Positions 35,464 through 46,235 are shown, numbered from the stretch's first letter. The stretch is 64,000 nt of DNA from Acinetobacter venetianus RAG-1 = CIP 110063 (GCF_000368585.1 NZ_KB849558.1:1317359-1381358), one strand, 5' to 3'. Notes: generated from the letters alone by a model not told the origin. Program-made: numbers and translations.

Positions 35464-36423
35464 CTACATGGCTTCAACCGACTGCAAAATCTGTTTTGCT
35501 TCAACTTCACCTAGACTCAAACGGTGTGCAACTACAGCAACAAAAACAGATTGAACATCATCACTGGTGACAAATCCACGCCCCTCAACCAATGCATAAG
35601 CTTGAGTTGCAGCTTTCAGCGCCAATACACCTCGTGTTGAAAGCCCATGTCTTTGTTTACGGGTTTCAGCCGCCAAATCTAAAATATAATTCAGCACAGC
35701 ATCACTTAAATAAACCTGTTTTGCTAACTCTCTTAAATGGAGAATATCTGCTTGGGTAAACACAGCATCTAACTGATGAATTAAAAACTGACGAGAGTTT
35801 TGCTGTAATAACAGTTTTTCTGCTTGGCGTGACGGATAGCCGAGTGATAACCGCATCAAAAATCGGTCTAATTGAGATTCAGGTAATGCATAGGTTCCAC
35901 TTTGGAATAATGGGTTTTGTGTTGCGAGTACCCAAAAAGGCTGTGGTAATTCATAGTTCACAGCATCAACGGTAACAGCACCTTCTTCCATTGCTTCTAA
36001 TAACGCACTCTGCGTTTTTGGACTACAGCGGTTAATTTCATCTGCCAACAGAATCTGTGTGAAAATAGGGCCTTTTTTAAATTCAAATAAATGTTCTTTT
36101 TGATTAAAAATATTGATACCGATGACATCGCTCGCCAACATATCATTGGTAAATTGAATCCGTTGGAAATGCAAACCTGCTAGACGAGCCAAGGCACTGG
36201 CCAATGTGGTTTTACCCAATCCCGGCAAATCTTCGAACAATACATGACCACCTGCCAACAAACAGCTTAATGCCAATTTTGTCTGCTGGGGCTTATCTAA
36301 AATGAGTTGATTAATCTCAACTAAAAACCTTTCGATTTTAGGGCTAAAGCTTTGAATATCTTGTTCGAGTTCTCGATTTTTTAATTTTTCTTCCTGAACA
36401 GTAGCTTTGTCAGTACCCCACAT
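35464..36423 (-). CDS. MoxR-family AAA+ ATPase
   Basis: A 319-residue ATPase with Walker A GLPGLGKTT, Walker B ILLADEINRC and sensor WVLATQNPL, all typical of MoxR. It likely acts with the DUF58 protein in protein maturation. ATG 36423 has GGGGA at good spacing; an upstream ATG at 36453 lacks support. First gene of the moxR-DUF58-tgpA operon. Confidence 0.94.
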   Translation of the reverse strand: MWGTDKATVQEEKLKNRELEQDIQSFSPKIERFLVEINQLILDKPQQTKLALSCLLAGGHVLFEDLPGLGKTTLASALARLAGLHFQRIQFTNDMLASDVIGINIFNQKEHLFEFKKGPIFTQILLADEINRCSPKTQSALLEAMEEGAVTVDAVNYELPQPFWVLATQNPLFQSGTYALPESQLDRFLMRLSLGYPSRQAEKLLLQQNSRQFLIHQLDAVFTQADILHLRELAKQVYLSDAVLNYILDLAAETRKQRHGLSTRGVLALKAATQAYALVEGRGFVTSDDVQSVFVAVVAHRLSLGEVEAKQILQSVEAM

Positions 36424-36502
36424 TATATTTTCCCCAAAATAAAAACAGTGCATGATTCAACATACACTGTTTTGTTTTTTTTTCAAAGAAATCAAAAGAT
36501 TT

Positions 36503-36805
36503 CTAGCAAGGACACTTCTTCATATTTCCACCTGAAGATGGATAACGCGCGTCAATACAGTGACGATAAAACGTCTTCGCATCCATCGGTGTCAGATCGG
36601 GATGATGTGTCTGCATATGTTTTAGATACGTCTCATAATCTGGTACACCAACCATCAACCGAAAGCTCTGTTGTAAACGTTGCCACAAAATCGCAATCCG
36701 AGACCAATTGCTAGGTGAAAAAATCAAATGTTTCTGTGACATGATAGTAAATTTGATGATCTTTACAATCACCGCACCACCCTGTCGAGCAATTTTGAAA
36801 TCCAT
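36503..36805 (-). CDS. YbdD/YjiX family small protein
   Basis: A 100-residue protein whose C-terminal 65 residues match the YbdD/DUF466 family: LMVGVPDYETYLKHMQTHHPD...FYRHCIDARYPSSGGNMKKCPC. E. coli homologs accompany CstA and BtsT. The start at 36805 has AAGGAG inside the cstA stop region; the extra 30 N-terminal residues are unusual, and ATG at residue 22 (MSQKHLIF) is a possible alternative. Coupled to cstA by 2 bases. Confidence 0.85.
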   Translation of the reverse strand: MDFKIARQGGAVIVKIIKFTIMSQKHLIFSPSNWSRIAILWQRLQQSFRLMVGVPDYETYLKHMQTHHPDLTPMDAKTFYRHCIDARYPSSGGNMKKCPC

Positions 36806-36807
36806 GC

Positions 36808-38910
36808 TTATTCTCCTTTGATGCTATTTGCAGTCATTGGAACATCAGAATAAACCGCTGGCGCTTCATTCACTGTCGGTGTTGAGCTTGCCAATGCGCG
36901 GCGAACAATTCCAATCGATGCAATTACCATTACAACAGCAACAATCATAAAGAACGCACACAAAGCTGCATTGATCTGATTTGACATCACAATGGTCTGC
37001 ATTTCGGCAACAGTTTTAGCAGGTGCAAGTACCTCACCGCGTGCAATCGCATTCGAAAAACGATCTGCCTGCGCAAGGAAACCAATTTTTGGATTTTCAT
37101 GGAAAATCTTTTGCCAACCCGCTGTCATTGATGTAATGAATAAGAAAATCGTTGGAACAATCGTGACCCACACATACTTCTCTTTCTTCATTTTGAACAA
37201 AATCACTGTACCTAGAATCAAAGCCATTGACGCTAGAATTTGGTTACCGATACCGAATAGTGGCCACAATGAATTAATCCCACCAAGCGGATCAACAACA
37301 CCTTGATAGACAAAGAAGCCCCAACCAGCAACAGCAACAAAAGTACCGATTAAATTACCAACAAATGAGCTAGATTGTTTCACCGCAGGTACGACGATCC
37401 CAACTGTATCTTGCACCATGAATCGACAAGCACGTGTTCCTGCATCTACCGCAGTGAGGATGAATAACGCTTCGAACAGAATTGCAAAGTGATACCAAAA
37501 TGCCATCATTGAACGATTATTAAAAATCTCAGAAATGATATGCGCCATACCAATTGCAAAAGTTGGTGCGCCACCAGCACGAGATAAAATCGAACTTTCA
37601 CCCACTTCTTGCGCTAAGACAGTCAACATTTCAGGACTAACAACAAATCCTAAATTGCGAACCGCTTCAGCAGCAGTATCAACACTTGTACCTAAAATCG
37701 CAGCGGGTGTATTAATCGCAAAATAAACACCAGGATCAAGTACAGTCGCACAAATCATTGCCATAATACCGACAAATGATTCCATCAACATGCCACCATA
37801 GCCAATCATACGAATATTCACTTCGTTATCGACTAATTTAGGCGTTGTACCAGAGGAAACAAGTGCATGGAAACCAGAAATTGCACCACAAGCAATTGTA
37901 ATAAATAAGAAAGGAAATAAACTTCCTGCAAATACAGGACCAGTACCATCAACAAATTGTGTCACCGCAGGCATTTTCAATTCAGGCATGGCAAAAATAA
38001 TACCAACCGCCAAACCAGCAATAACACCAATTTTGAGGAAAGTAGATAAATAGTCACGCGGCGCAAGTAGCAGCCACACAGGTAAAACTGATGCGATAAA
38101 ACCGTAAATAATCAGTGCCCATGTCAATTCAGTTCCACTTAGGGTAAACAACTGCCCCCAATAAGGATCTTTTGCAACATCACCGCCATATACAATTGCC
38201 ATCATCATCAAGACAAAGCCGATAATTGAAACCTCAGCAATTTTTCCTGGGCGTAAATAACGCATATAAACACCCATGAATAATGCAATCGGAATGGTAG
38301 CCGCAATACTAAATACGCCCCAAGGACTGTGAGCTAAAGCTTTCACAACAACCAAGGCAAGCACAGCAAGAATAATAATCATGACACCTAATGTACCAAG
38401 CATCACGATCACACCCGCAAAAGTCCCAAGCTCCTGCTTTGCCATTTCACCTAAAGAGCGTCCATCTCGACGGGTCGAAATAAACAGCACAAGAAAATCT
38501 TGAACAGCACCCGCGATAACCACACCTACCAACAACCAAATTGTTCCCGGTAAATATCCCATCTGGGCGGCGAGAATAGGACCAACTAATGGACCCGCGC
38601 CTGCAATTGCAGCAAAGTGATGACCAAATAATACGTATTTATTGGTTGGAACATAATCTAAGCCATCTGCTAAACGATGTGCGGGGGTTAGACGTCTTGG
38701 GTTTAACTCAAAAACTTTGTTTGCAATAAATAAACTATAGAACCGATATGCAATGCTATAAACACAGACTGCAGCGAGGACGAGCCAAACAGCATTCACA
38801 TGCTCACCACGACTGACAGCCAATATCCCAAATGAAATTGCCCCGACAATGGCAACCAAACTCCATAGGAGTTTTGAGGGAAGTGTTGACTTTGCTTGTG
38901 TTGTCTCCAT
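36808..38910 (-). CDS. cstA: CstA-family peptide/pyruvate transporter
   Basis: A 700-residue inner-membrane transporter of the CstA (carbon starvation) family with about 16-18 hydrophobic helices. Conserved segments include GHHFAAIAGAGPLVGP (about 95-110), FHALVSSGTTPK and the GIGNQILASMAL block near 545. Family members take up pyruvate or peptides on entry into starvation. The YbdD partner follows directly. It is transcribed leftward after a 180-base gap from the efp terminator. Confidence 0.93.
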   Translation of the reverse strand: METTQAKSTLPSKLLWSLVAIVGAISFGILAVSRGEHVNAVWLVLAAVCVYSIAYRFYSLFIANKVFELNPRRLTPAHRLADGLDYVPTNKYVLFGHHFAAIAGAGPLVGPILAAQMGYLPGTIWLLVGVVIAGAVQDFLVLFISTRRDGRSLGEMAKQELGTFAGVIVMLGTLGVMIIILAVLALVVVKALAHSPWGVFSIAATIPIALFMGVYMRYLRPGKIAEVSIIGFVLMMMAIVYGGDVAKDPYWGQLFTLSGTELTWALIIYGFIASVLPVWLLLAPRDYLSTFLKIGVIAGLAVGIIFAMPELKMPAVTQFVDGTGPVFAGSLFPFLFITIACGAISGFHALVSSGTTPKLVDNEVNIRMIGYGGMLMESFVGIMAMICATVLDPGVYFAINTPAAILGTSVDTAAEAVRNLGFVVSPEMLTVLAQEVGESSILSRAGGAPTFAIGMAHIISEIFNNRSMMAFWYHFAILFEALFILTAVDAGTRACRFMVQDTVGIVVPAVKQSSSFVGNLIGTFVAVAGWGFFVYQGVVDPLGGINSLWPLFGIGNQILASMALILGTVILFKMKKEKYVWVTIVPTIFLFITSMTAGWQKIFHENPKIGFLAQADRFSNAIARGEVLAPAKTVAEMQTIVMSNQINAALCAFFMIVAVVMVIASIGIVRRALASSTPTVNEAPAVYSDVPMTANSIKGE

Positions 38911-39031
38911 TCAAAACCTCTCAAATACATAACTTGTGGTTATTGTGATTTCCCTTTCTATATTTTCTGTAGAAGAAATATCTTTGTTAGCTTACCTGTT
39001 ATAAAAAATGATTTATCTAATACTTTGGCAT

Positions 39032-39061
39032 AAAAAAAGGGATGATTCTTCATCATCCCTT
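39032..39061 (-). terminator. efp terminator
   Basis: On the minus strand AAGGGATGA pairs with TCATCCCTT (39037-39061) around a 7-base loop, followed by seven T residues and ATG. Confidence 0.85.
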
Positions 39062-39089
39062 CGATAATCGTATACTTTGTGTTTAACGA

Positions 39090-39659
39090 TTATGCACGCT
39101 CTAAATAGTCACCAGTACGAGTGTCTACACGAACGCTTTCTTCTTGCTGTACGAATAATGGAACACGTACCACAGCACCTGTTTCAAGTTTCGCAGGCTT
39201 ACCGCCACCGCCTGAAGTATCACCACGAACACCTGGATCAGTCTCAACGATTTTAAGTACAACGAAGTTTGGTGGGCTTACTGTTAAAGGCACACCATTG
39301 AATAACATAATTGTACATTTTTCATTTGAATCGTCTTTTAACCATTTTGCAGCATCGCCCATTGCTGTTTTGTCAGCAGCGATTTGCTCAAAAGATACAG
39401 GATCCATGAAGTTCCACATTTCACCATCGTTGTAGAGGTAATCCATTTCAACTTCTACAATATCAGCTGCTTCTAAAGAGTCACCTGACTTAAATGTTTT
39501 TTCTAATACTTTACCAGAACGAAGGTTACGTAATTTCACACGGTTAAACGCTTGACCCTTACCTGGTTTTACATATTCATTTTCCATGATTGAACATGGG
39601 TTGCCATCAAGCATAACCTTAAGGCCTGCTTTAAAATCATTTGTAGAATAATAGGCCAT
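39090..39659 (-). CDS. efp: translation elongation factor P
   Basis: A 189-residue factor that relieves ribosome stalling at polyproline. The modified lysine is K34 in KPGKGQAF; the three beta-barrel domains are all present at normal length. It is divergent from epmB, the enzyme that prepares beta-lysine for K34, so the two functionally linked genes share an 86-base promoter region. Confidence 0.97.
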   Translation of the reverse strand: MAYYSTNDFKAGLKVMLDGNPCSIMENEYVKPGKGQAFNRVKLRNLRSGKVLEKTFKSGDSLEAADIVEVEMDYLYNDGEMWNFMDPVSFEQIAADKTAMGDAAKWLKDDSNEKCTIMLFNGVPLTVSPPNFVVLKIVETDPGVRGDTSGGGGKPAKLETGAVVRVPLFVQQEESVRVDTRTGDYLERA

Positions 39660-39745
39660 GAAAGGCGCACTCCAAACTTAAAACTCAAATCTATTAATGT
39701 TAGACTGGGCGCACAGCTTCGGCTAACACTATTTTAACGTATGGC

Positions 39746-40762
39746 ATGATAAACTATTTACATCAAGAGCAAAACTGGCAATCACAACTCAGTGACCTAA
39801 TTACTGATCCTCTAGAGCTGTTAAATTTACTTGAGCTATCCACCGATCAGCTATTATCAGGTGCAATCCTTGCCTCTGAACAGTTTAAATTACGCGTACC
39901 TCGTGCATTCGTCGGAAAAATGAACATCCGCGATCCTCTCGATCCATTACTTCTACAAGTACTCCCCCACCATTTGGAACTTGAAGATCATCCTGAGTTT
40001 GTCACCGACCCTTTAGGTGAGGAAGCCGCAAACCAAATGGCTGGGGTACTGCATAAATATCAATCACGTTTTTTGCTTACCTTGACTGGAGCATGTGCGA
40101 TTCACTGTCGTTATTGCTTTCGCCGTCATTTCCCTTATCAAGAAAATCTACCTAAAAACGATGATTGGGAAAATATTAAGCAGTATATTGAACAAAATCC
40201 GCATATTAATGAAGTGATTTTAAGTGGTGGAGATCCATTAACGCTGAATAATCGAAAAATAGCGTTATGGTTAGAACGTCTAGCATCTCTCCCCCAGATC
40301 AAAATATTGAGAATTCATTCACGAGTTCCTATTGTTATTCCAAATCGGATCGACGACGAACTGATTTCTATATTAAAAAACAGTAGGCTACGCATTGTAG
40401 TGGTGGTACACTCAAATCATGCAGCTGAACTTGATGACTTCACCTGCTCAAAGTTATTACAGTTATCACTACATCATATAACAGTGCTAAATCAGGCAGT
40501 TTTACTCAAAGGTGTGAATGATTCTGCAGAAACTTTGAATGAATTAAGTCTTCGTTTATTTGATGCCCGAGTAATGCCTTATTACTTACATGTATTGGAT
40601 AAAGTAAAAGGTGCTCAGCACTTTGATTTAGATTCTTCAAAGATAGATCAAATATATAGTGATGTATTAGCGAGTTTGCCGGGATATTTAGTTCCTAAAC
40701 TCGTCAGGGAAATTGCGGGCGAAAAAAATAAAACACCGCTTTTTGGGGTTCAAACGTTCTGA
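39746..40762 (+). CDS. epmB: EF-P beta-lysylation protein EpmB (lysine 2,3-aminomutase)
   Basis: A 338-residue radical SAM enzyme converting L-lysine to (R)-beta-lysine for EF-P K34. The cluster motif C117-x3-C121-x2-C124 (ACAIHCRYCF) and SGGDPLTL (about 161) are present. No clear ribosome site precedes the ATG. EpmA, which attaches beta-lysine, is not in the window. Confidence 0.95.
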   Translation: MINYLHQEQNWQSQLSDLITDPLELLNLLELSTDQLLSGAILASEQFKLRVPRAFVGKMNIRDPLDPLLLQVLPHHLELEDHPEFVTDPLGEEAANQMAGVLHKYQSRFLLTLTGACAIHCRYCFRRHFPYQENLPKNDDWENIKQYIEQNPHINEVILSGGDPLTLNNRKIALWLERLASLPQIKILRIHSRVPIVIPNRIDDELISILKNSRLRIVVVVHSNHAAELDDFTCSKLLQLSLHHITVLNQAVLLKGVNDSAETLNELSLRLFDARVMPYYLHVLDKVKGAQHFDLDSSKIDQIYSDVLASLPGYLVPKLVREIAGEKNKTPLFGVQTF

Positions 40763-40773
40763 GATTGATTACA

Positions 40774-42525
40774 ATGATGAATAATGCATTTTCGGATATT
40801 TTTCAAATTCCAACTGTTCTCACACGGGACAAACTCAGCTTTTGTGATGCAAATACCAAAAGTATTAATGAATGGATTTCAACACTCTCCATCATGCAAT
40901 TAGGCGACACGTCTAAAGCCTTGTTTGCAGCACTGTTAGAATTAAGTGAATTAGACTGCCCTGAGACGCTACGTTTCGATTTGATCCAAGCACTTCATCC
41001 AACGATAGAAAACGTCTTAGGCAGCCTTGAGAAAAACTTTTTTAATCAAGGTGTGATTAGCTCAGATCGCAATGAACACATTATTGAATTAGCTATGTTG
41101 TTGCGTTGCTACTTCGCTGCAATTTACATCAATATTGTACGGCGCAGTAATGATCAAATTGATCACCAAAAGTTTTCTATCTTCGCGCTCAATCAGAAAA
41201 AAAATCTACAAACAGCAAGAACACTCGCCACATTTCAAGCTTTACAGCAACTTACTCAACTCTTATATCAACAACATATGCTCTATAGTGAGCCTGTTGC
41301 TGGCCAGTGGCTCATTGCACATCAACTTTATGATGCAGCGATTACACACAAATATCAGCATACCAATATAGAACAGACCTCAGGTAAGCCAAGTTTAAAC
41401 AATATCAGTCAGGCATATGCTCAACTGATTTTGATGGATATTTTTAATACCAATCAAATACGCCAATCAGAAATTCAAGCCTTATTTCAATGTAGTTTTG
41501 ACTGGGCCAAAATGGTTCAGTTATTACCTAGAGAAACTGATTTAACCAAGTATGTCGTTGATACAAGTAAAGATCACCCACCGATTTATAATAAGAAGCA
41601 AAGTTCTGGTTTTAATCCAAATATTTTTATCAGTACTCACGGTTTACTTGAACATGTTACTGCAACTTTACATAAAAATGCAGAATATATTTCCAAGAAT
41701 GAGAAAATTTATCTAACACCTGCATTAAAGTTCCACGTACAAACCATTTTAGGTACAACTGCTGAACGACGCCACGAACGATATGAATATTCAGCTCAGC
41801 TTCATATTTGCTTTGGTTTACTGACCGCTCACTTTTATTTATCGAAAGCAAAAAATTTCTCAGAAACATTAATGCTTGAACATGGGTACGGCTTACAAAG
41901 TGAATCTAAATTTTTATCGACATGGGATAAAAAAGAGTCGTCAGGCAATCAAGAGTCCTCTATTCAACGACTAAGCAGAGAAAGCAAAGCTGTTTATCAA
42001 GCTGATATTCTTGATATTAGTGTTAACGGTTACCGTATTAAATGGTCAGGAGAAGCACCTAAAAACTTAAGAACAGGTGAATATATTCTCGTGAAAGAAA
42101 CATCTCATGGGCATTGGCGTGGAGGCGTGATTCGTTGGTTAAAGCAATCCACTGAAAAAAGCTTAGAATTAGGTTTAGAAGTATTGGCACAAGAGATTTT
42201 CCCATGCGCCGTACGTATCCAATCTGATCGTCATGTAAGCAACTATCATCCAGCACTTTTATTAAAAAACCAAAATTTGGATGAAACAAAAACAACTTTA
42301 ATTTTACCAGGTTCACAAATTTTTAGAGAACAGCAAGCTGTTCATTTACGATTGGGGAAAGAGGAAGTAAAAGTGTATTTATTAACGGCACAGCTAATTA
42401 CCCAGAGCTTTATTCAATTTGATTTTGAACTATTGAATGATGAAGAACAGCCTGTTCTACAAAAATTCATGGCACAAAATAATATGGATACAAATGATCA
42501 AGATCTATGGGAAGCATTGAAGTGA
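40774..42525 (+). CDS. PilZ-domain protein, probable partner of the FimX-like gene
   Basis: A 583-residue soluble protein, mostly helical, with a PilZ-like segment at about 400-500 (QADILDISVNGYRIKWSG, then TGEYILVKE and HWRGGVIRWLKQ...LELGLEVL). The RxxxR c-di-GMP site is not obvious, so binding is uncertain. The ATG at 40774 is preceded by a weak GAGA. It ends inside the start of the FimX-like gene (GTGA overlap), so the two are coupled and probably act together in type IV pilus control. Confidence 0.75.
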   Translation: MMNNAFSDIFQIPTVLTRDKLSFCDANTKSINEWISTLSIMQLGDTSKALFAALLELSELDCPETLRFDLIQALHPTIENVLGSLEKNFFNQGVISSDRNEHIIELAMLLRCYFAAIYINIVRRSNDQIDHQKFSIFALNQKKNLQTARTLATFQALQQLTQLLYQQHMLYSEPVAGQWLIAHQLYDAAITHKYQHTNIEQTSGKPSLNNISQAYAQLILMDIFNTNQIRQSEIQALFQCSFDWAKMVQLLPRETDLTKYVVDTSKDHPPIYNKKQSSGFNPNIFISTHGLLEHVTATLHKNAEYISKNEKIYLTPALKFHVQTILGTTAERRHERYEYSAQLHICFGLLTAHFYLSKAKNFSETLMLEHGYGLQSESKFLSTWDKKESSGNQESSIQRLSRESKAVYQADILDISVNGYRIKWSGEAPKNLRTGEYILVKETSHGHWRGGVIRWLKQSTEKSLELGLEVLAQEIFPCAVRIQSDRHVSNYHPALLLKNQNLDETKTTLILPGSQIFREQQAVHLRLGKEEVKVYLLTAQLITQSFIQFDFELLNDEEQPVLQKFMAQNNMDTNDQDLWEALK

Positions 42526-44603
42526 GAAATTCTTTACTCTCTAAAAAGTTAAAACGTACAGAAACACGCTTATTAATTATTGATGATAACCAACTTCGTT
42601 ATAATCAAATCTTAGAAATTTTTGCTACACAAGATCATCTAGTTCAAGCAACACTACTAGATGACTTTAAAGCATTTGAAAAGCAACTCAATTTGCCTTG
42701 GGACATTGTCATTTTCGGGCGTGCCTACGATTTAAAAATTGAACAAACACTGTCCTTAATTCAGGCATCAGCTCAGCCAAGCTTGCCCGTTTTATTATTA
42801 GAGCCAGAAAATTACAGTGCTGATCAATATCAAAGCTACATTCATAAAGGCATTTATGATGTCTTAAATCTAAAAGCACCAGAAGCGTTCTATATCAGTA
42901 TTGTTCGTGCCCTTTCATACAGTCGTTTAGTTCAAGCTGAACATCGTTTATTGAATGAATTAGAGGCCGCACAAACTCAAGCACAATCCTTAGCTGCTGA
43001 GAGCCACAAAGCCGTTGCTCTTTTGCAAGAAGGTATTCACATGAGTGCCAATGCAGAATATGCAAATTTATTTGGCTTCAACAGCGAAGATGATCTGATT
43101 GGTTTACCAATTCTTGACGTTTTACAACCAGAAGATTTAGCTCAATTTAAGCTCCGCTTTAAAAAGATTTCACAAGGTCAATTTGAGCATGGGCGTTTTG
43201 AACTTCATACTCAAAATCCAACCGTCAAGAATAATCCTTTGCAAGTCGAGTTTATTCCTTCTGGCGATGAAGATGAAATTCAACTCAATATCGAATGTGG
43301 TTCATCAATTAGTATCTCAACACCTACTAGTTTAGTTGCACCAGCCGTAGCAGAGAAAGTTTCAAGTCTAAATACTGCCTTACAACAGATTAATCGCCAT
43401 TTAACCAACCACCCCGCGAATGTAAATGCTTTAGTTTTATTTAGTTTAAATCACTGCCCAAATGAGGTTTTCCAAAATGACTGGCGTGGAACTAAAGCGT
43501 ATTTTTCAAACATTCAAAACTTCATTAAAGAGCAAGTAAATATTCCAATCTATCAGATTGAAAAATCACTTCATGCAGGTTTACTACAAGCCGAATCAAA
43601 AGAAGTTTTAAATTCACTATTGATTGGTTTAAACAGCCTACAAAAGCCGCAGTTGCTAGCGACTGAACAATACACCTTCCCTTTACAGTTAAAACTGGGA
43701 TATAGCGAACTTCCCAAGCAAATAAATGATGAAACTGCATTCGAGCAAATTTTGACGAAAGCATTCTCATCAGAATTGCCAACATTGAATACACCAAAAA
43801 TTGATGCTGACATTGGTCTCACTACAGAACATATTCCAAAGGCTGTTCAATTAACATTATTACAAGAGTTAAAACAAAAACTTGATGCTGGCGATATTCA
43901 TCTGAAATATCAGCAGCTCTATGACAAACAAGATCAATATACGCATACCTATGAAGTCACTGGTGGGTTTATTCATAACAATCAGTGGCAAGATTTAAAT
44001 GATCTTGGCGATTTAAAAGATGATCCTGAGTTATCTGTACAATTAGATCGCTGGATCTTGGTTGAAGCATGTAAGCAATTACATAACTTCATTACCCAAT
44101 ATCCAAAAGCTAAACTCGTTGTTAACCTCAATCATCATATTTTATTGAATGACAAGAAACTACCTGAATTAATTGCAAAATTACTCACCATTATTGGAAG
44201 TAAACAAGCACACCCATTAATTCTTCAGTTCTCAGAATTGGCTTTACAACAGAATTTATCTCAAGCACAACCTCAAATCGCTTTACTTCGTCAACACGGT
44301 GCTGAAATTTCTATCCGTAACTTTGGTAATTCACTGTATAGCGAATCCATCCTCAATCAGATTGATACACAATATTTGAGCTTCGATAATAAGCTAACCA
44401 AGCAATTGGCTTCAGATAAAGATATGGCTACGCTGCAAGAAAAAATTCTACATTTCATAGGAATAAAATCTGTAGAAATTCTCTTAATTGATCTGAATGA
44501 TATGAATCTTTTTGCGAATGCATGGAATGTTGAAGCGCGTTTCTTACAAGGTAATTATTTCCAGAAGAAACTTGACCGCTTAACTGATGTACAAGACCAA
44601 TAG
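42522..44603 (+). CDS. FimX-like receiver-PAS-degenerate GGDEF-degenerate EAL protein
   Basis: A 693-residue protein with a receiver-like domain (about 15-125), a coiled linker, PAS (about 160-270), a region at about 285-430 that keeps only a shadow of GGDEF, and an EAL-type C-terminus (about 440-690) in which the EAL signature is replaced by E478-V-T, so phosphodiesterase activity is unlikely. The layout equals FimX of Pseudomonas, a c-di-GMP receptor for twitching motility. GTG 42522 overlaps the previous stop; ATG 42507 is an alternative start. Confidence 0.8.
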   Translation: MRNSLLSKKLKRTETRLLIIDDNQLRYNQILEIFATQDHLVQATLLDDFKAFEKQLNLPWDIVIFGRAYDLKIEQTLSLIQASAQPSLPVLLLEPENYSADQYQSYIHKGIYDVLNLKAPEAFYISIVRALSYSRLVQAEHRLLNELEAAQTQAQSLAAESHKAVALLQEGIHMSANAEYANLFGFNSEDDLIGLPILDVLQPEDLAQFKLRFKKISQGQFEHGRFELHTQNPTVKNNPLQVEFIPSGDEDEIQLNIECGSSISISTPTSLVAPAVAEKVSSLNTALQQINRHLTNHPANVNALVLFSLNHCPNEVFQNDWRGTKAYFSNIQNFIKEQVNIPIYQIEKSLHAGLLQAESKEVLNSLLIGLNSLQKPQLLATEQYTFPLQLKLGYSELPKQINDETAFEQILTKAFSSELPTLNTPKIDADIGLTTEHIPKAVQLTLLQELKQKLDAGDIHLKYQQLYDKQDQYTHTYEVTGGFIHNNQWQDLNDLGDLKDDPELSVQLDRWILVEACKQLHNFITQYPKAKLVVNLNHHILLNDKKLPELIAKLLTIIGSKQAHPLILQFSELALQQNLSQAQPQIALLRQHGAEISIRNFGNSLYSESILNQIDTQYLSFDNKLTKQLASDKDMATLQEKILHFIGIKSVEILLIDLNDMNLFANAWNVEARFLQGNYFQKKLDRLTDVQDQ

Positions 44604-44667
44604 TCCACGTTGAGGAGTTTGATGACTCCTCACCTTTTATTAAGGTAAAGCGTAAAATTAAGGGCAC

Positions 44668-44696
44668 AAAAAAACGGGCAAATTGCCCGTTTTTTC
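44668..44696. terminator. shared terminator of the FimX-like gene and rpmE
   Basis: A stem AAAAAACGGGCAA / TTGCCCGTTTTTT lies between convergent genes and works on both strands. Confidence 0.88.
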
Positions 44697-44706
44697 TTTC
44701 TTGATA

Positions 44707-44931
44707 TTAACGTTTGATAGAACGTGACATACCAGAGAAACGTTGCTTGAACTTATCGATACGACCGCCAGTGTCCACATTCTTTTGTTTACCAGTATAG
44801 AATGGGTGGCAAGCTGAACATACGTCAAGATAAAGAGTTTCTTTACCAAGCGCAGATTTAGTTTCGATTACGTTACCACATGAACAAGTAGCAACTAATT
44901 TTTCGTATTTTGGGTGAATATCGGCGCGCAT
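44707..44931 (-). CDS. rpmE: 50S ribosomal protein L31
   Basis: A 74-residue zinc-binding (C+) form of L31: C16, C18, C38 and C41 are all present (TCSCGN and [11 protein letters not shown]). Normal length. Single gene. Confidence 0.97.
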   Translation of the reverse strand: MRADIHPKYEKLVATCSCGNVIETKSALGKETLYLDVCSACHPFYTGKQKNVDTGGRIDKFKQRFSGMSRSIKR

Positions 44932-45128
44932 GGTCGATGCTCCTAATTAACAAGAAAGGCTTAAGCTGTTATCGCAATTGATCACTCTCAAAATGAGGAA
45001 AGCAAAGTTATTCAACTTGCAGATCAACACCATAACAGACCATTTCTTTTGACCCACCGAGATCTTTAAGATCAGAGCAAAGCCAACAAGTGGCACGCAT
45101 TATACGCCAACAAATCAAATTATGCGAA

Positions 45129-46097
45129 TTATTCCTGCTTGGATTTTGCCCAATGATTTGCAATCACACCACACACCATTAACTGGATTTGGTGGAAAAT
45201 CATGATAGGTAAAACAATCATACCTAATGGTTGGCCAATAAATAAAATTTGCGCCATGGGTACACCACTCGCTAAAGTTTTTTTTGAACTACAAAAGAAA
45301 ATCGTCACTTGATCAGCACGATTAAAGCCCAGCCATTTCGGTAGATATAAAGCAAGCAACATCACAATCGTTAAAAGAACTGAACAAGCAAGTACCAGAT
45401 AAAGCAATGTGATCCCATTCACTTGATGCCATAGACCAGCTACAACAGCGCTGCTAAATGCACCGTATACCACCATCAGAATCGAGCCTTGATCAAAAGC
45501 TTTCACTAAGCTTGGCACTTTCACCATCAACGGGAAAATATAAGGCCTTAATAATTGCCCTAAAATGAAAGGAACTAACAGCAATAAAGTAATTTGAATA
45601 ATAGATTTTGTTGGATCAAAACCATGTTGGCTCTGACCTAAAATAAAGTAGCTCACTAAAATTGGTGTAATAAACATACCGATGATATTAGAAAAAGAGG
45701 CACTACATACCGCTCCAGCGACATTACCTTTTGCAATTGACGTAAAGGCGATTGAAGACTGCACTGTTGATGGCAAAAAGCACATAAACAAGAAGCCCCA
45801 ATAAAGCTGCTGGCCTAAAAGTGGCTCTAAAATAGGTTTGGCGAGTAATCCAATCACGGGAAAAATAAGAAAGGTAAAAGCAAAAACTAAAGCATGCATT
45901 TTCCAATGTAACATGCCTTCCACAACCGCTTCCCGAGAAAGCTTTGCACCATGTAAGAAGAAAAGTATTGCGATTGCAGCGGTCGTTAAAATATTGAAAT
46001 AGGACGCTAGTTGACCTGAAACAGGCAGAAATGTTGCGAGTAACACCATCGCAACCAAGAATATTGTAAAGCGATCCAATGCCAAAAGTTTCAACAT
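45129..46097 (-). CDS. bile acid:sodium symporter (BASS) family transporter
   Basis: A 322-residue protein with about nine or ten TM helices of the BASS/YfeH type, including FFLHGAKLSREAVVEG near 45-60, MCFLPSTVQSSIAFTS (about 108-123) and CSSKKTLASGVPMA near 268-281. The substrate is unknown. It stands alone. Confidence 0.87.
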   Translation of the reverse strand: MLKLLALDRFTIFLVAMVLLATFLPVSGQLASYFNILTTAAIAILFFLHGAKLSREAVVEGMLHWKMHALVFAFTFLIFPVIGLLAKPILEPLLGQQLYWGFLFMCFLPSTVQSSIAFTSIAKGNVAGAVCSASFSNIIGMFITPILVSYFILGQSQHGFDPTKSIIQITLLLLVPFILGQLLRPYIFPLMVKVPSLVKAFDQGSILMVVYGAFSSAVVAGLWHQVNGITLLYLVLACSVLLTIVMLLALYLPKWLGFNRADQVTIFFCSSKKTLASGVPMAQILFIGQPLGMIVLPIMIFHQIQLMVCGVIANHWAKSKQE

Positions 46098-46235
46098 AAC
46101 TTTTTCCTATTCATCACTAATTATGATAAAGCCCAATATAATATTGTTGACCATTTGATCGACACATCATACTGGGCTATATAAATAATGCTAGCGCTTT
46201 TAAATGAGAAATCTTCAGCTTAAGATGAATTCAAA

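Noticed and set aside
43525..43822. Two leftward ORFs of 83 and 90 codons
   Set aside because: Antisense shadows of the FimX-like gene.
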